From: Clostridia bacterium | GTDB taxonomy: Bacteria; Bacillota; DSM-521; Neomoorellales; Neomoorellaceae | Assembly: GCA_012727745.1 (NCBI GenBank) | Contig: JAAYGJ010000220.1 | Span: forward strand, 1 to 7,308 | Direction: 5' to 3' | Length of the DNA stretch: 7,308 nt | In this document: positions 1 to 5,989 of the stretch, piece after piece | How the letters are laid out: the number at the start of each line of letters is the position of its first letter | Numbering within the stretch: the stretch's first letter is position 1 | Notes under the pieces: model-generated | Database searches by the model: none | The model's input: the letters and a program-made list of their open reading frames with translations, nothing else | What the model was told of the DNA's origin: nothing | Program-made: the position numbers and the translations under genes

Positions 1-1395
1 GAAGTTGCTTCTAAAACCAATGATGTTGCCGGTGACGGTACAACTACAGCTACGGTACTAGCCCAGGCCATTGTTACCGAAGGCTTAAAGAATGTTGCTG
101 CCGGTGCCAACCCGGTGTTTATCAAAAGAGGTATCGATAAGGCAGTAGCTGCCGTCGTAGAAGAAATTGAAAAAATGAGCATCCCGGTAGAATCCAGGGA
201 AAGCATTGCCCACGTCGCTTCTGTTTCCGCCAATGAGCGGGAGATTGGCGAGCTGGTAGCCGAAGCGATGGAGAAAGTAGGCAAAGACGGAGTTATTACC
301 GTAGAGGAATCCAAAGGGACCACAACCTCCATTGAAGTTGTGGAAGGAATGGAATTCGATCGCGGTTATGTTTCCCCCTATTTTGTTACCAATGCTGAAG
401 CGATGGAAGCCGAATTAGATGAACCCTATATACTTATTCATGAAAAGAAAATCACGGCAATTAACGATATGTTGCCGCTGCTGGAAAAAGTGGTACGCAC
501 CGGTAAGCCCCTTGTTATAATTGCCGAGGATATCGAGGGTGAAGCCCTGGCCACGCTGGTGGTCAATAAACTGCGTGGTACACTGAATTGTGCTGCCGTA
601 AAGGCCCCCGGCTTTGGTGACCGGCGCAAGGCCATGATGGAGGATATCGCTATCCTTACCGAAGGGACATTTATTTCCGAGGATTTAGGCATCAAGCTGG
701 ATAATGTTGACCTCAACATGCTGGGCCGGGCCAAGAAGGTTAAGATTACCAAAGAAAAGACTACTATCGTTGAAGGCTACGGTAAGAAAGAAGCTATTGA
801 CGCCCGGGTGGCCCAGATCAAGAAACAAATTGAAGAAACCGATTCTGATTATGACCGGGAGAAACTTCAGGAGCGCCTGGCTAAACTGGCTGGCGGCGTG
901 GCTGTCATCAAAGTTGGGGCAGCTACGGAAACTGAACTCAAAGAAAAGAAACATCGGGTGGAGGATGCCCTGTCTGCTACCCGCGCTGCAGTTGAAGAAG
1001 GCATTGTTGCCGGTGGCGGTGCCAGCCTGGTGCATGCTATTCCGGCCGTAGATAAAATTAAAGCCGAAGGCGATGAGGCTGTTGGCGTTAAGATTATCAG
1101 GCGGGCTTTAGAAGAACCCCTGCGTCAGATTGCGGCCAATGCCGGCCTCGAAGGTTCGGTTATTGTAGAACGGGTTCGCAATGAAAAACCGGGTATTGGC
1201 TTTGATGCGGTTACTGAGGAATACGTAGATATGGTCAAAGCCGGTATTGTTGACCCGGCCAAAGTTACCCGGAGCGCTTTGCAAAACGCTGCCAGTATTG
1301 CTTCTATGTTGCTTACCACTGAAGCTTTAATAGCAGAAATTCCCAAGGAAGAAAAGACGCCGCCCATGCCGCCGGGTGGAGGAATGGATTACTAA
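1..1395 (+). CDS. groEL: 60 kDa chaperonin GroEL, 5' end cut off by window edge
   Basis: ATP-driven cytoplasmic chaperonin that folds proteins inside a double-ring complex closed by GroES. The reading frame is open from base 1, so about 75 N-terminal residues lie upstream; 464 residues remain, which fits a usual total near 540. Visible landmarks: the ATP-site loop GDGTTT with Asp at 34-36 (E. coli D87), the apical-domain stretch KAPGFGDRRKAM, the equatorial return VEDALSATRAAVEEG with the catalytic Asp at 964-966 (E. coli D398), the nucleotide-binding AGGG just after it, and VDPAKVTRSAL with Asp at 1252-1254 (E. coli D495). All key residues are intact. The tail ends PPGGGMDY, lacking the GGM repeats of proteobacterial GroEL, as in many Firmicutes. 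The GTG at 115 is an internal valine, not a start. Any groES and CIRCE operator would be upstream, out of view. Two terminators follow. Confidence 0.98.
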   Translation, partial: EVASKTNDVAGDGTTTATVLAQAIVTEGLKNVAAGANPVFIKRGIDKAVAAVVEEIEKMSIPVESRESIAHVASVSANEREIGELVAEAMEKVGKDGVITVEESKGTTTSIEVVEGMEFDRGYVSPYFVTNAEAMEAELDEPYILIHEKKITAINDMLPLLEKVVRTGKPLVIIAEDIEGEALATLVVNKLRGTLNCAAVKAPGFGDRRKAMMEDIAILTEGTFISEDLGIKLDNVDLNMLGRAKKVKITKEKTTIVEGYGKKEAIDARVAQIKKQIEETDSDYDREKLQERLAKLAGGVAVIKVGAATETELKEKKHRVEDALSATRAAVEEGIVAGGGASLVHAIPAVDKIKAEGDEAVGVKIIRRALEEPLRQIAANAGLEGSVIVERVRNEKPGIGFDAVTEEYVDMVKAGIVDPAKVTRSALQNAASIASMLLTTEALIAEIPKEEKTPPMPPGGGMDY

Positions 1396-1407
1396 AGCTT
1401 GTAACGA

Positions 1408-1446
1408 AGAGAGCCAGGATTTTTACCAGCCTGGCTCTTTGTTTTT
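1408..1446 (+). terminator. Intrinsic terminator of groEL
   Basis: A 9-bp stem pairs 1410-1418 (AGAGCCAGG) with 1430-1438 (CCTGGCTCT) around an 11-nt loop, and a T-rich run TTGTTTTT follows. It begins about 13 nt after the groEL stop, the expected place for Rho-independent termination of the chaperonin transcript. Confidence 0.9.
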
Positions 1447-1475
1447 ATCCGATTTGCCCGGCAGGTGCCAGCTGG

Positions 1476-1507
1476 AAAAAGCCTAGCCGGCTCCGGCGGG
1501 TTTTTTT
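1476..1507. terminator. Second intrinsic terminator, possibly bidirectional
   Basis: AAAAAGCC at 1476-1483 and GCCG at 1486-1489 pair with CGGC at 1494-1497 and GGG plus seven T at 1498-1507, with a four-base GCTC loop, one bulged A and a T-G wobble. A-run before and T-run after the stem would let it work in both directions, although all visible genes are on the + strand. It backs up the groEL terminator about 40 nt upstream and insulates the spoIVF genes from chaperonin transcription. Confidence 0.75.
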
Positions 1508-1517
1508 GTAACTGGAG

Positions 1518-1545
1518 TCATACCTCCCTTTAGCAAGCATATAAA
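1518..1545 (+). promoter_or_regulatory. Possible sigma-E-type promoter for spoIVFA-spoIVFB
   Basis: The B. subtilis spoIVF operon is transcribed by mother-cell sigma-E, whose promoters carry an ATA-containing -35 and a CATACAnT-like -10. Here CATATAAA at 1538-1545 resembles the -10, and TCATACC at 1518-1524 resembles the -35, with ATA at 1520-1522 lying 15 bp before CATA. Spacing and the last -10 base are imperfect, so this is only a candidate. It lies directly after the terminators and about 35 bp before the preferred spoIVFA start, the right place for the operon promoter. Confidence 0.3.
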
Positions 1546-1564
1546 TATAAGAGCAATATGCTTG
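1534..1564. repeat. Perfect 9-bp inverted repeat upstream of spoIVFA
   Basis: CAAGCATAT at 1534-1542 is the exact reverse complement of ATATGCTTG at 1556-1564, with 13 AT-rich bases between. The arm centres are 22 bp apart, about two helical turns, as for a dimeric operator. The left arm overlaps the candidate -10, and the right arm ends 3 nt before the G-run that serves as the spoIVFA ribosome binding site. It could be a protein-binding operator or, if transcription starts further upstream, an RNA hairpin. It has no T-run and so is not a terminator. Confidence 0.7.
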
Positions 1565-1579
1565 TCCGGGGGGATCAGG

Positions 1580-2302
1580 GTGCGCAACGAATGGGATTGG
1601 GAAGATATTAAAGGAGCGCCGCTGGGCTGGACAGGGCCGGAAAGGAATTTGCCACCGCTGAAGTTTCCTCGTCTCTGGCTCCGGCAAGGATTAATTGCTA
1701 CAGCCCTTTTTGTAGCGATTACACTTATCTTTCGTCTTGACGGCTATGCGGCCCGGCAATTGCAACTGGGGCTTAGTCACTACTTAACCGAACCAGCAGC
1801 TGATTATACCGCAGCGGTTACTGAGACGGTACGTTCAGCTATGTGGCTGGATGCTTATGACCGTTGGGTTTATCATACTTTTAACGCAGGCCCGGAAACT
1901 GTACCGGTAAGCTCTATGGCGAGTCTTGCTTTACCCCTTTCGGGCACTATTAGCCGCCCCTATGGCCCCGTAATAGTAGATGGGCAGCAATATTTTCATG
2001 CAGGCATTGATATTGTAGCTCCCGGTGGCAGCGGAGTACAGGCAGCGCTGGCAGGCCGGGTGATAAGGAACGCTGAAGATCCTTTGCTAGGAAAGGTAGT
2101 AGAAATAGATCATGGCCAGGGGCTGGTAACTGTATATGGGACCCTTGGCCAGGTGCAGGTTGACAGCGGTCAGGTGGTGGCCAGAGGAGAGCTTATCGCC
2201 ACCCTGGCCGGCGGCCGGGAGGCTCAGCTCCATTTTGAAGTGAGGCAGAACGGCCAGGCAGTAGACCCTGCACCTTTGTTCACAACCGGGGATAAAATTT
2301 AG
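1580..2302 (+). CDS. spoIVFA: SpoIVFA-like membrane-anchored LytM/M23 pseudopeptidase
   Basis: Probable regulator of the neighbouring intramembrane protease; in B. subtilis SpoIVFA scaffolds and inhibits SpoIVFB in the outer forespore membrane until SpoIVB/CtpB cut it. The 240-residue protein has a cytoplasmic N-terminus (1-36), one hydrophobic segment (about 37-52), a linker, and a C-terminal LytM/M23 domain (about 115-235). That domain keeps the zinc ligands H140 and D144 (HxxxD) and H218. It lacks both catalytic histidines: the YGH motif is YGT (T188) and the HxH motif is QLH (Q216). It is therefore probably not a working peptidase, which fits SpoIVFA. GTG 1580 is chosen because GGGGGGA at 1568-1574 precedes it; TTG 1562 would add six residues but has a poor ribosome site. 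The name rests mainly on adjacency to spoIVFB; a generic M23-family protein is the alternative. Confidence 0.82.
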   Translation: MRNEWDWEDIKGAPLGWTGPERNLPPLKFPRLWLRQGLIATALFVAITLIFRLDGYAARQLQLGLSHYLTEPAADYTAAVTETVRSAMWLDAYDRWVYHTFNAGPETVPVSSMASLALPLSGTISRPYGPVIVDGQQYFHAGIDIVAPGGSGVQAALAGRVIRNAEDPLLGKVVEIDHGQGLVTVYGTLGQVQVDSGQVVARGELIATLAGGREAQLHFEVRQNGQAVDPAPLFTTGDKI

Positions 2303-2306
2303 AATT

Positions 2307-3188
2307 ATGCGGGTTGCACGCTGGGGAGCAACAGAAATAATATTTAATGATTACTTTATTCTCTTGCTCGGGCTCTATTTTTTACTGGGCGTACTGCCCC
2401 AGGCGCTATTGCTTTTTACCGCTGTAGCCCTCCATGAAGGGTGTCACGCCATAGTAGCATACCGCCTGGGCTGGCGGGTAAGCAGTGTAGAACTCTTCCC
2501 CTTTGGAGGAGTAGCACGCTTGCAGAGACCTACTGGCAGGCAACCCTGGAGCGAGGCTTTGATTGCCCTGGCCGGCCCGGCGGCAAGTTTAGGGATGGCC
2601 CTGATTCTGGTGTTTGTTTGCCAGGCTTTAAAACCGGCGCCGTCCTGGTTGCTTTTTTTCGCCCGGGTAAACCTCATCCTGGGTCTTTTTAATCTCTGGC
2701 CGGGTTTGCCGCTGGATGGGGGGCGTCTCTACCGGGCTTGGCGGTCACAGCAATGCGGCTGGGCGCAGGCTACCCTGGAAGGTGTGTACGGCGGCTGGTT
2801 ACTGGCAATTACTCTGGGCCTTACAAGTTGTTTAGGGTATTACCTGCGTATGGTGGACCTGCAGGGCCTGGTCTTGGCCCTTTTCATTTATTATGCTGCT
2901 CAAGGGGAAAGGGAGGCAGTGCCTTATATGTTCTGGCAGGATTTCTGGCAGCGGCGAAACCGGAATAAATTTTTAATGACAGGCAAGGCTAGGTGGCTGG
3001 TTGCAGAGCATAACCTTCCTTCAACCAGATTGGTTCGCCATTTTGCTGCTCATGCCTATAATCTGGTTGCTGTAATTGACACTGAGGGCAGGCTGGCAGG
3101 AATATTAACCGAAACTGAAATAATGGGCGCAATTATGGCCGGCCGGACCGGGTTAACTCTAAAGGAAATTCTGGCTAATAAATTATGA
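2307..3188 (+). CDS. spoIVFB: Stage IV sporulation intramembrane metalloprotease SpoIVFB (M50, CBS domain)
   Basis: Site-2-type zinc protease that in B. subtilis cleaves pro-sigma-K inside the membrane to activate late mother-cell transcription. The 293-residue protein has several hydrophobic segments (about 16-42, 84-108, 112-134, 160-180, 184-198). The HExxH site is HEGCH with H43, E44 and H47, and the second motif is N129, P135, D137 in LWPGLPLDGG; as far as I can recall the B. subtilis protein, these are the same residue numbers. PFGG follows the first motif, as in the family. The soluble C-terminus (about 222-293) looks like a CBS region, with LVAVIDTEGRLAGILTETEI; in B. subtilis this region binds ATP and contacts pro-sigma-K. 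ATG 2307 lies 4 nt after the spoIVFA stop and has only a weak G-rich site 14 nt upstream, so translation is probably coupled to spoIVFA. No terminator is evident after it. Confidence 0.93.
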   Translation: MRVARWGATEIIFNDYFILLLGLYFLLGVLPQALLLFTAVALHEGCHAIVAYRLGWRVSSVELFPFGGVARLQRPTGRQPWSEALIALAGPAASLGMALILVFVCQALKPAPSWLLFFARVNLILGLFNLWPGLPLDGGRLYRAWRSQQCGWAQATLEGVYGGWLLAITLGLTSCLGYYLRMVDLQGLVLALFIYYAAQGEREAVPYMFWQDFWQRRNRNKFLMTGKARWLVAEHNLPSTRLVRHFAAHAYNLVAVIDTEGRLAGILTETEIMGAIMAGRTGLTLKEILANKL

Positions 3189-3236
3189 CCTGGAGAAGTA
3201 GCTGGAACACAAGTAAATAGGGATACGGGACCATAT

Positions 3237-3265
3237 TTGCAAAATTTAGTTTAATGTTATATTAT
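3237..3265 (+). promoter_or_regulatory. Candidate sigma-A promoter
   Basis: TTGCAA at 3237-3242 and TATTAT at 3260-3265 are separated by 17 bp, the ideal spacing. They match the -35 and -10 consensus at 4 of 6 and 5 of 6 bases. Transcription would give a leader of about 180 nt ahead of the radical SAM gene. AT-rich sequence produces such matches by chance, so confidence is modest. Confidence 0.4.
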
Positions 3266-3375
3266 GAGATGGATTATTACCCATACCTGTTCCTTTCTCT
3301 AACAGCTAAAATCTGCCTTCTATTGTAGTCTAAGTATAGCCAGGTGAGATTGTAGAAACCGTAGCTGGCAGGGTA

Positions 3376-3401
3376 CAGGTATATTTTTTATTTATTACCT
3401 G
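3376..3401. repeat. Short inverted repeat at the extended -10
   Basis: CAGGTA at 3376-3381 and TACCTG at 3396-3401 are exact reverse complements around a 14-nt A/T loop, with arm centres 20 bp apart. The right arm includes the TG of the extended -10 at 3400-3408. It could be an operator or a weak hairpin. Confidence 0.4.
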
Positions 3402-3408
3402 CTATACT
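3400..3408 (+). promoter_or_regulatory. Candidate extended -10 promoter of the radical SAM operon
   Basis: TGCTATACT is an extended -10 (TGn followed by TATACT, 5 of 6 to consensus). There is no good -35 at the right distance, which extended -10 promoters tolerate. The start point would fall near 3415, giving a leader of about 40 nt to the TTG start at 3455. Of the promoter-like sites in this gap, this is the better placed for the downstream genes. Confidence 0.45.
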
Positions 3409-3428
3409 AAAGACCAGCAAAAGATCAA

Positions 3429-3438
3429 TATAGCTATA
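3429..3438. repeat. Perfect 10-bp palindrome TATAGCTATA
   Basis: TATAGCTATA reads the same on both strands and ends 2 nt before the GAGAGG ribosome site of the radical SAM gene. Its half motif also occurs at 3335-3340 (TATAGC) and 3401-3406 (GCTATA), and the octamer GCTATACT occurs at both 3401 and 3433. It could be a binding site downstream of the start point. Confidence 0.45.
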
Positions 3439-3454
3439 CTGAGAGGCGAAGTAA

Positions 3455-5311
3455 TTGCAGATCAACGATTGGCAAAAGCTGCTAAAAAAGGTGCGCAAAC
3501 CGGGACGCTATCTGGGTAACGAGTATAATGCTATCCATAAAGACTGGGAAGACCATCATGTTCGCATGGTCTTTGTGTATCCTGATTTATATGAAGTGGG
3601 CATGTCCCATCTGGGGCTGGCGATACTTTATGGTGCAGTTAATGAGCAACCGGGCATGTTAATGGAACGCTCGTTTGCCCCCGGGGAAGACCTGGAAGCA
3701 TTGTTGCGGGAAAACCATATTCCCCTCTTTAGCCTGGAATCACATCGGCCTTTAACTGACTTTGACGTTCTGGGGATTACTCTCCAGTATGAAATGAGTT
3801 ATACTACGGTGCTCAATATTCTTGATTTAGCCGGTATTCCGTTGTTGGCGTACCAGCGCAGGGCGGGGCACCCTCTGGTTGTTGGTGGTGGCCCGGCGGT
3901 GGCCAACCCGGAGCCGTTAGCTCCTTTTTTTGATTGTTTTCTGCTAGGTGATGGCGAAGAGGCCCTGCCTGAACTATTGAACTTGCTGGCGAGTCTAAAA
4001 GAACAAGGCACAGCTTGTGAACGTCAGGAAGTCCTGCGAGAAATAGCTGCTTTACCCGGGTTTTATGTACCTTCACTATATAGGGTAAATTACCAGCAAG
4101 ATGGTACTATAGCTGCAGTTGAGCCCGTTGTTCCGGGCTTGCCGCAGCGGGTGAAAAAGAGGGTTGTGCCGGATTTAAACCGGGCTTATTTTCCTACCCG
4201 GCCCATAGTACCATATTTGGAGGTTATTCATGACCGTATTATGCTGGAGGTGATGCGGGGCTGCAGCCACGGCTGCCGTTTTTGCCAGGCCGGAGCCATT
4301 TATCGCCCGGTGAGGGAAAGGAAGCGAGAGCTTCTACTCAGGCAGGCGGAGGAACTGGTACGCCATACCGGCCATGAGGAAATTTCCCTTACTTCTTTAA
4401 GTACTGCCGACTATTCGCAGGTTGAGGAGCTGGCCCGCACCCTGGCTGATATCTATGCCGGGCAGGGGATAAGCATATCTCTGCCTTCTTTGCGGGTTGA
4501 CGCTTTCAGCGTGCGTCTGGCTGAAGCGGTACAGCGGGTACGTAAAAGCACGCTTACTTTTGCGCCGGAGGCGGGTAGCCAGCGCTTGCGGAATGTGATT
4601 AATAAAGGCGTTAATGAAGAGGATATTATGACCGCTACAGGGGAGGCTTTCCGGGCGGGCTGGCAGGCGATTAAACTTTATTTCATGCTGGGACTGCCTA
4701 CCGAAACAGAAGCCGATTTGCTGGGCATCGTTGACCTGGCACGGGATATACTCCGGCAGGGCCGGGAGCTTTCAGACAAAAAACCGACCGTAACCGTCAG
4801 CGTATCTTCTTTTGTGCCCAAGGCCCAGACAGCCTTCCAGTGGGAACCTCAAGACCGCCTGGAAGTTATAAAAGAAAAACAGCAGCTTATCCGCTCTCAA
4901 CTTAAAGGGCCGGGCTTGCGCTATAACTGGCATCAGCCGGAGGTGAGCTTTATTGAGGCGGTACTGTCCCGTGGCGACCGCCGCCTGGCACCGGCAATTA
5001 TGGCCGCCTGGCGCCGGGGTGCACGGCTGGAAGGCTGGTCAGAAAACTTCCATTACGGGTACTGGCTGGAAGCTTTTCGGGAAACGGGTATCGACCCAGA
5101 GTTTTATGCTTACCGGCAGCGCCGGGATGATGAAATTTTTCCGTGGGATCACCTGGATTTTGGTATCAGCAAGAATTTCTTGCAAAAAGAACGCCAGCGG
5201 GCCTTTGCCGGGCAATTAACCGAGGATTGTCGTAGAGGACGTTGTTCTGGTTGCGGGGTTTGCCCGGGGCTGGATGTCAGCCTCTGCCTGGCAGAAGGAG
5301 GGCGGGATTAG
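3455..5311 (+). CDS. TIGR03960-family radical SAM protein
   Basis: Radical S-adenosylmethionine enzyme of unknown substrate, probably cytoplasmic and oxygen-sensitive. The 618-residue protein starts with the family-typical KVRKPGRYLG (about 13-22) and an N-terminal Rossmann-like, B12-binding-type domain (about 35-190) with GGGP at 144-147 and a GDGEEAL loop. The radical SAM cluster site is CxxxCxxC with C270, C274 and C277, followed by a TIM-barrel core including FAPEAGS and GLPTET (413-418). The classical cobalamin motif DxHxxG is not visible, so B12 binding is uncertain. The C-terminus carries five more cysteines (592, 597, 600, 603, 611), a possible second metal site. The TTG start is supported by GAGAGG at 3441-3446, 8 nt upstream, and by the family N-terminus. 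It is translationally coupled to its DUF2344 partner by a one-base overlap. Confidence 0.94.
   Translation: MQINDWQKLLKKVRKPGRYLGNEYNAIHKDWEDHHVRMVFVYPDLYEVGMSHLGLAILYGAVNEQPGMLMERSFAPGEDLEALLRENHIPLFSLESHRPLTDFDVLGITLQYEMSYTTVLNILDLAGIPLLAYQRRAGHPLVVGGGPAVANPEPLAPFFDCFLLGDGEEALPELLNLLASLKEQGTACERQEVLREIAALPGFYVPSLYRVNYQQDGTIAAVEPVVPGLPQRVKKRVVPDLNRAYFPTRPIVPYLEVIHDRIMLEVMRGCSHGCRFCQAGAIYRPVRERKRELLLRQAEELVRHTGHEEISLTSLSTADYSQVEELARTLADIYAGQGISISLPSLRVDAFSVRLAEAVQRVRKSTLTFAPEAGSQRLRNVINKGVNEEDIMTATGEAFRAGWQAIKLYFMLGLPTETEADLLGIVDLARDILRQGRELSDKKPTVTVSVSSFVPKAQTAFQWEPQDRLEVIKEKQQLIRSQLKGPGLRYNWHQPEVSFIEAVLSRGDRRLAPAIMAAWRRGARLEGWSENFHYGYWLEAFRETGIDPEFYAYRQRRDDEIFPWDHLDFGISKNFLQKERQRAFAGQLTEDCRRGRCSGCGVCPGLDVSLCLAEGGRD
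5295..5302 (+). promoter_or_regulatory. Strong ribosome binding site deciding the DUF2344 start
   Basis: AAGGAGGG lies inside the last codons of the radical SAM gene, 8 nt before GTG 5311. It is the best Shine-Dalgarno match in the window and fixes the start, although the frame is open further upstream with TTG codons such as 5242. Confidence 0.85.
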
Positions 5312-5970
5312 TGCGGCTGAGACTTAAATACAGCAAAATTGGCACAGCAGCTTTCCTGGGACACCTGGAAATGCTGCGCTTGTGGCAGCGGGCTCTGCGC
5401 CGGGCCGGGTTGCCACTGGCCTATAGCAAGGGCTTTAATCCCCACCCTCGGCTGGCATTTGGCCCTGCCCTGGCTGTAGGCGTGGAGAGCCTGGCCGAAT
5501 ATCTGGACGTAGGATTAACTGAAGAGGTAAACCCGGTAGCAACAAAAAATAGACTGCAGGCTGAATTGCCTGCCGGTCTTAAGCTATTAAAGGTTATACC
5601 TGTTCCAGACGGAACCCGGGCTTTGACGGCTGTCATTGACCTTGCTGCCTACCAGGCAAGCTGGTATCTACCGCCCGCAGTAGAATTGTTGCAGCAAAGG
5701 ATTGAAGCTTTATTGGCCAGGGAATTAGTTGTAGTAAGCTGCCCGGGGCGCCGGGGTGAGAAATTAAAAGACATTCGCCCTGGTATTTATAAACTGAGCC
5801 TTACAGCGGATAACAGGTTGGACATGCTGTTGCAATCCAGTGCTGAAGGCAGCGTGAGACCGGAACAGGTCATAAAAGCGCTGGACTGGCAAGAGCCGGA
5901 CCGGATTGTCCGTACAGGTTTATTTACCCGCCGGGGTGATGTTCTGCTGGCCCCGGAGGAAGTTATTTGA
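5311..5970 (+). CDS. TIGR03936/DUF2344 radical SAM-linked protein
   Basis: Uncharacterised protein of a family encoded next to, or fused to, TIGR03960 radical SAM proteins; the two presumably act as one complex. The 219-residue product opens with the family signature: KYSKIGTAAFLGHLEMLRLWQRALRRAGLP (written here only as landmarks K6, G11, F15, H18, R27, R30-R31, G33) and then YSKGFNPHPRLAFG (38-51), followed by GVES and EYLDV. The basic, aromatic N-terminus could suit RNA contact, which is inference. No signal peptide or membrane segment is visible. The start GTG shares its first base with the TAG of the upstream gene (TAGTG), and AAGGAGGG lies 8 nt before it. The C-terminal part (about 110-219) is less conserved in look and I recognise no catalytic motif. 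The next gene, rng, starts 19 nt downstream. Confidence 0.93.
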   Translation: MRLRLKYSKIGTAAFLGHLEMLRLWQRALRRAGLPLAYSKGFNPHPRLAFGPALAVGVESLAEYLDVGLTEEVNPVATKNRLQAELPAGLKLLKVIPVPDGTRALTAVIDLAAYQASWYLPPAVELLQQRIEALLARELVVVSCPGRRGEKLKDIRPGIYKLSLTADNRLDMLLQSSAEGSVRPEQVIKALDWQEPDRIVRTGLFTRRGDVLLAPEEVI

Positions 5971-5989
5971 TCTGGGAAGGTCGAGTTTA

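Larger units (their letters stand above)
3189..3454. other. AT-rich non-coding gap between spoIVFB and the radical SAM gene
   Basis: No coding region is supportable; stops are frequent in all frames. It lacks a clear hairpin-plus-T terminator. It holds two promoter-like sites, several copies of a GCTATA/TATAGC motif, and an ACAGGTAT/ATACCTGT inverted pair, described separately. It most likely separates a sporulation operon from a housekeeping operon and carries the latter's promoter and leader. Confidence 0.7.

Noticed and set aside
438..1367. Several open frames of 80-116 codons on both strands inside groEL
   Set aside because: They lie entirely within the well-conserved groEL frame, have no family resemblance and simply mirror its codon bias.
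1445..1687. Minus-strand open frame of 80 codons across the groEL-spoIVFA gap
   Set aside because: It runs through a terminator and the spoIVFA start, has a low-complexity product with no recognisable domain, and lacks independent support.
3264..3302. Twelve-codon ATG frame (MRWIITHTCSFL) as a possible leader peptide
   Set aside because: It has no ribosome site, its ATG overlaps the candidate -10, and no attenuator hairpin follows.
3339..3369. GCCAG/CTGGC hairpin as a terminator after spoIVFB
   Set aside because: The stem is only 5 bp with a 21-nt loop, and the T-rich run begins more than 10 nt after it.
5236..5311. Programmed frameshift joining the radical SAM protein and DUF2344
   Set aside because: The downstream frame is open for 25 codons before GTG 5311, but I see no slippery heptamer, and a strong ribosome site at 5295-5302 explains separate initiation.
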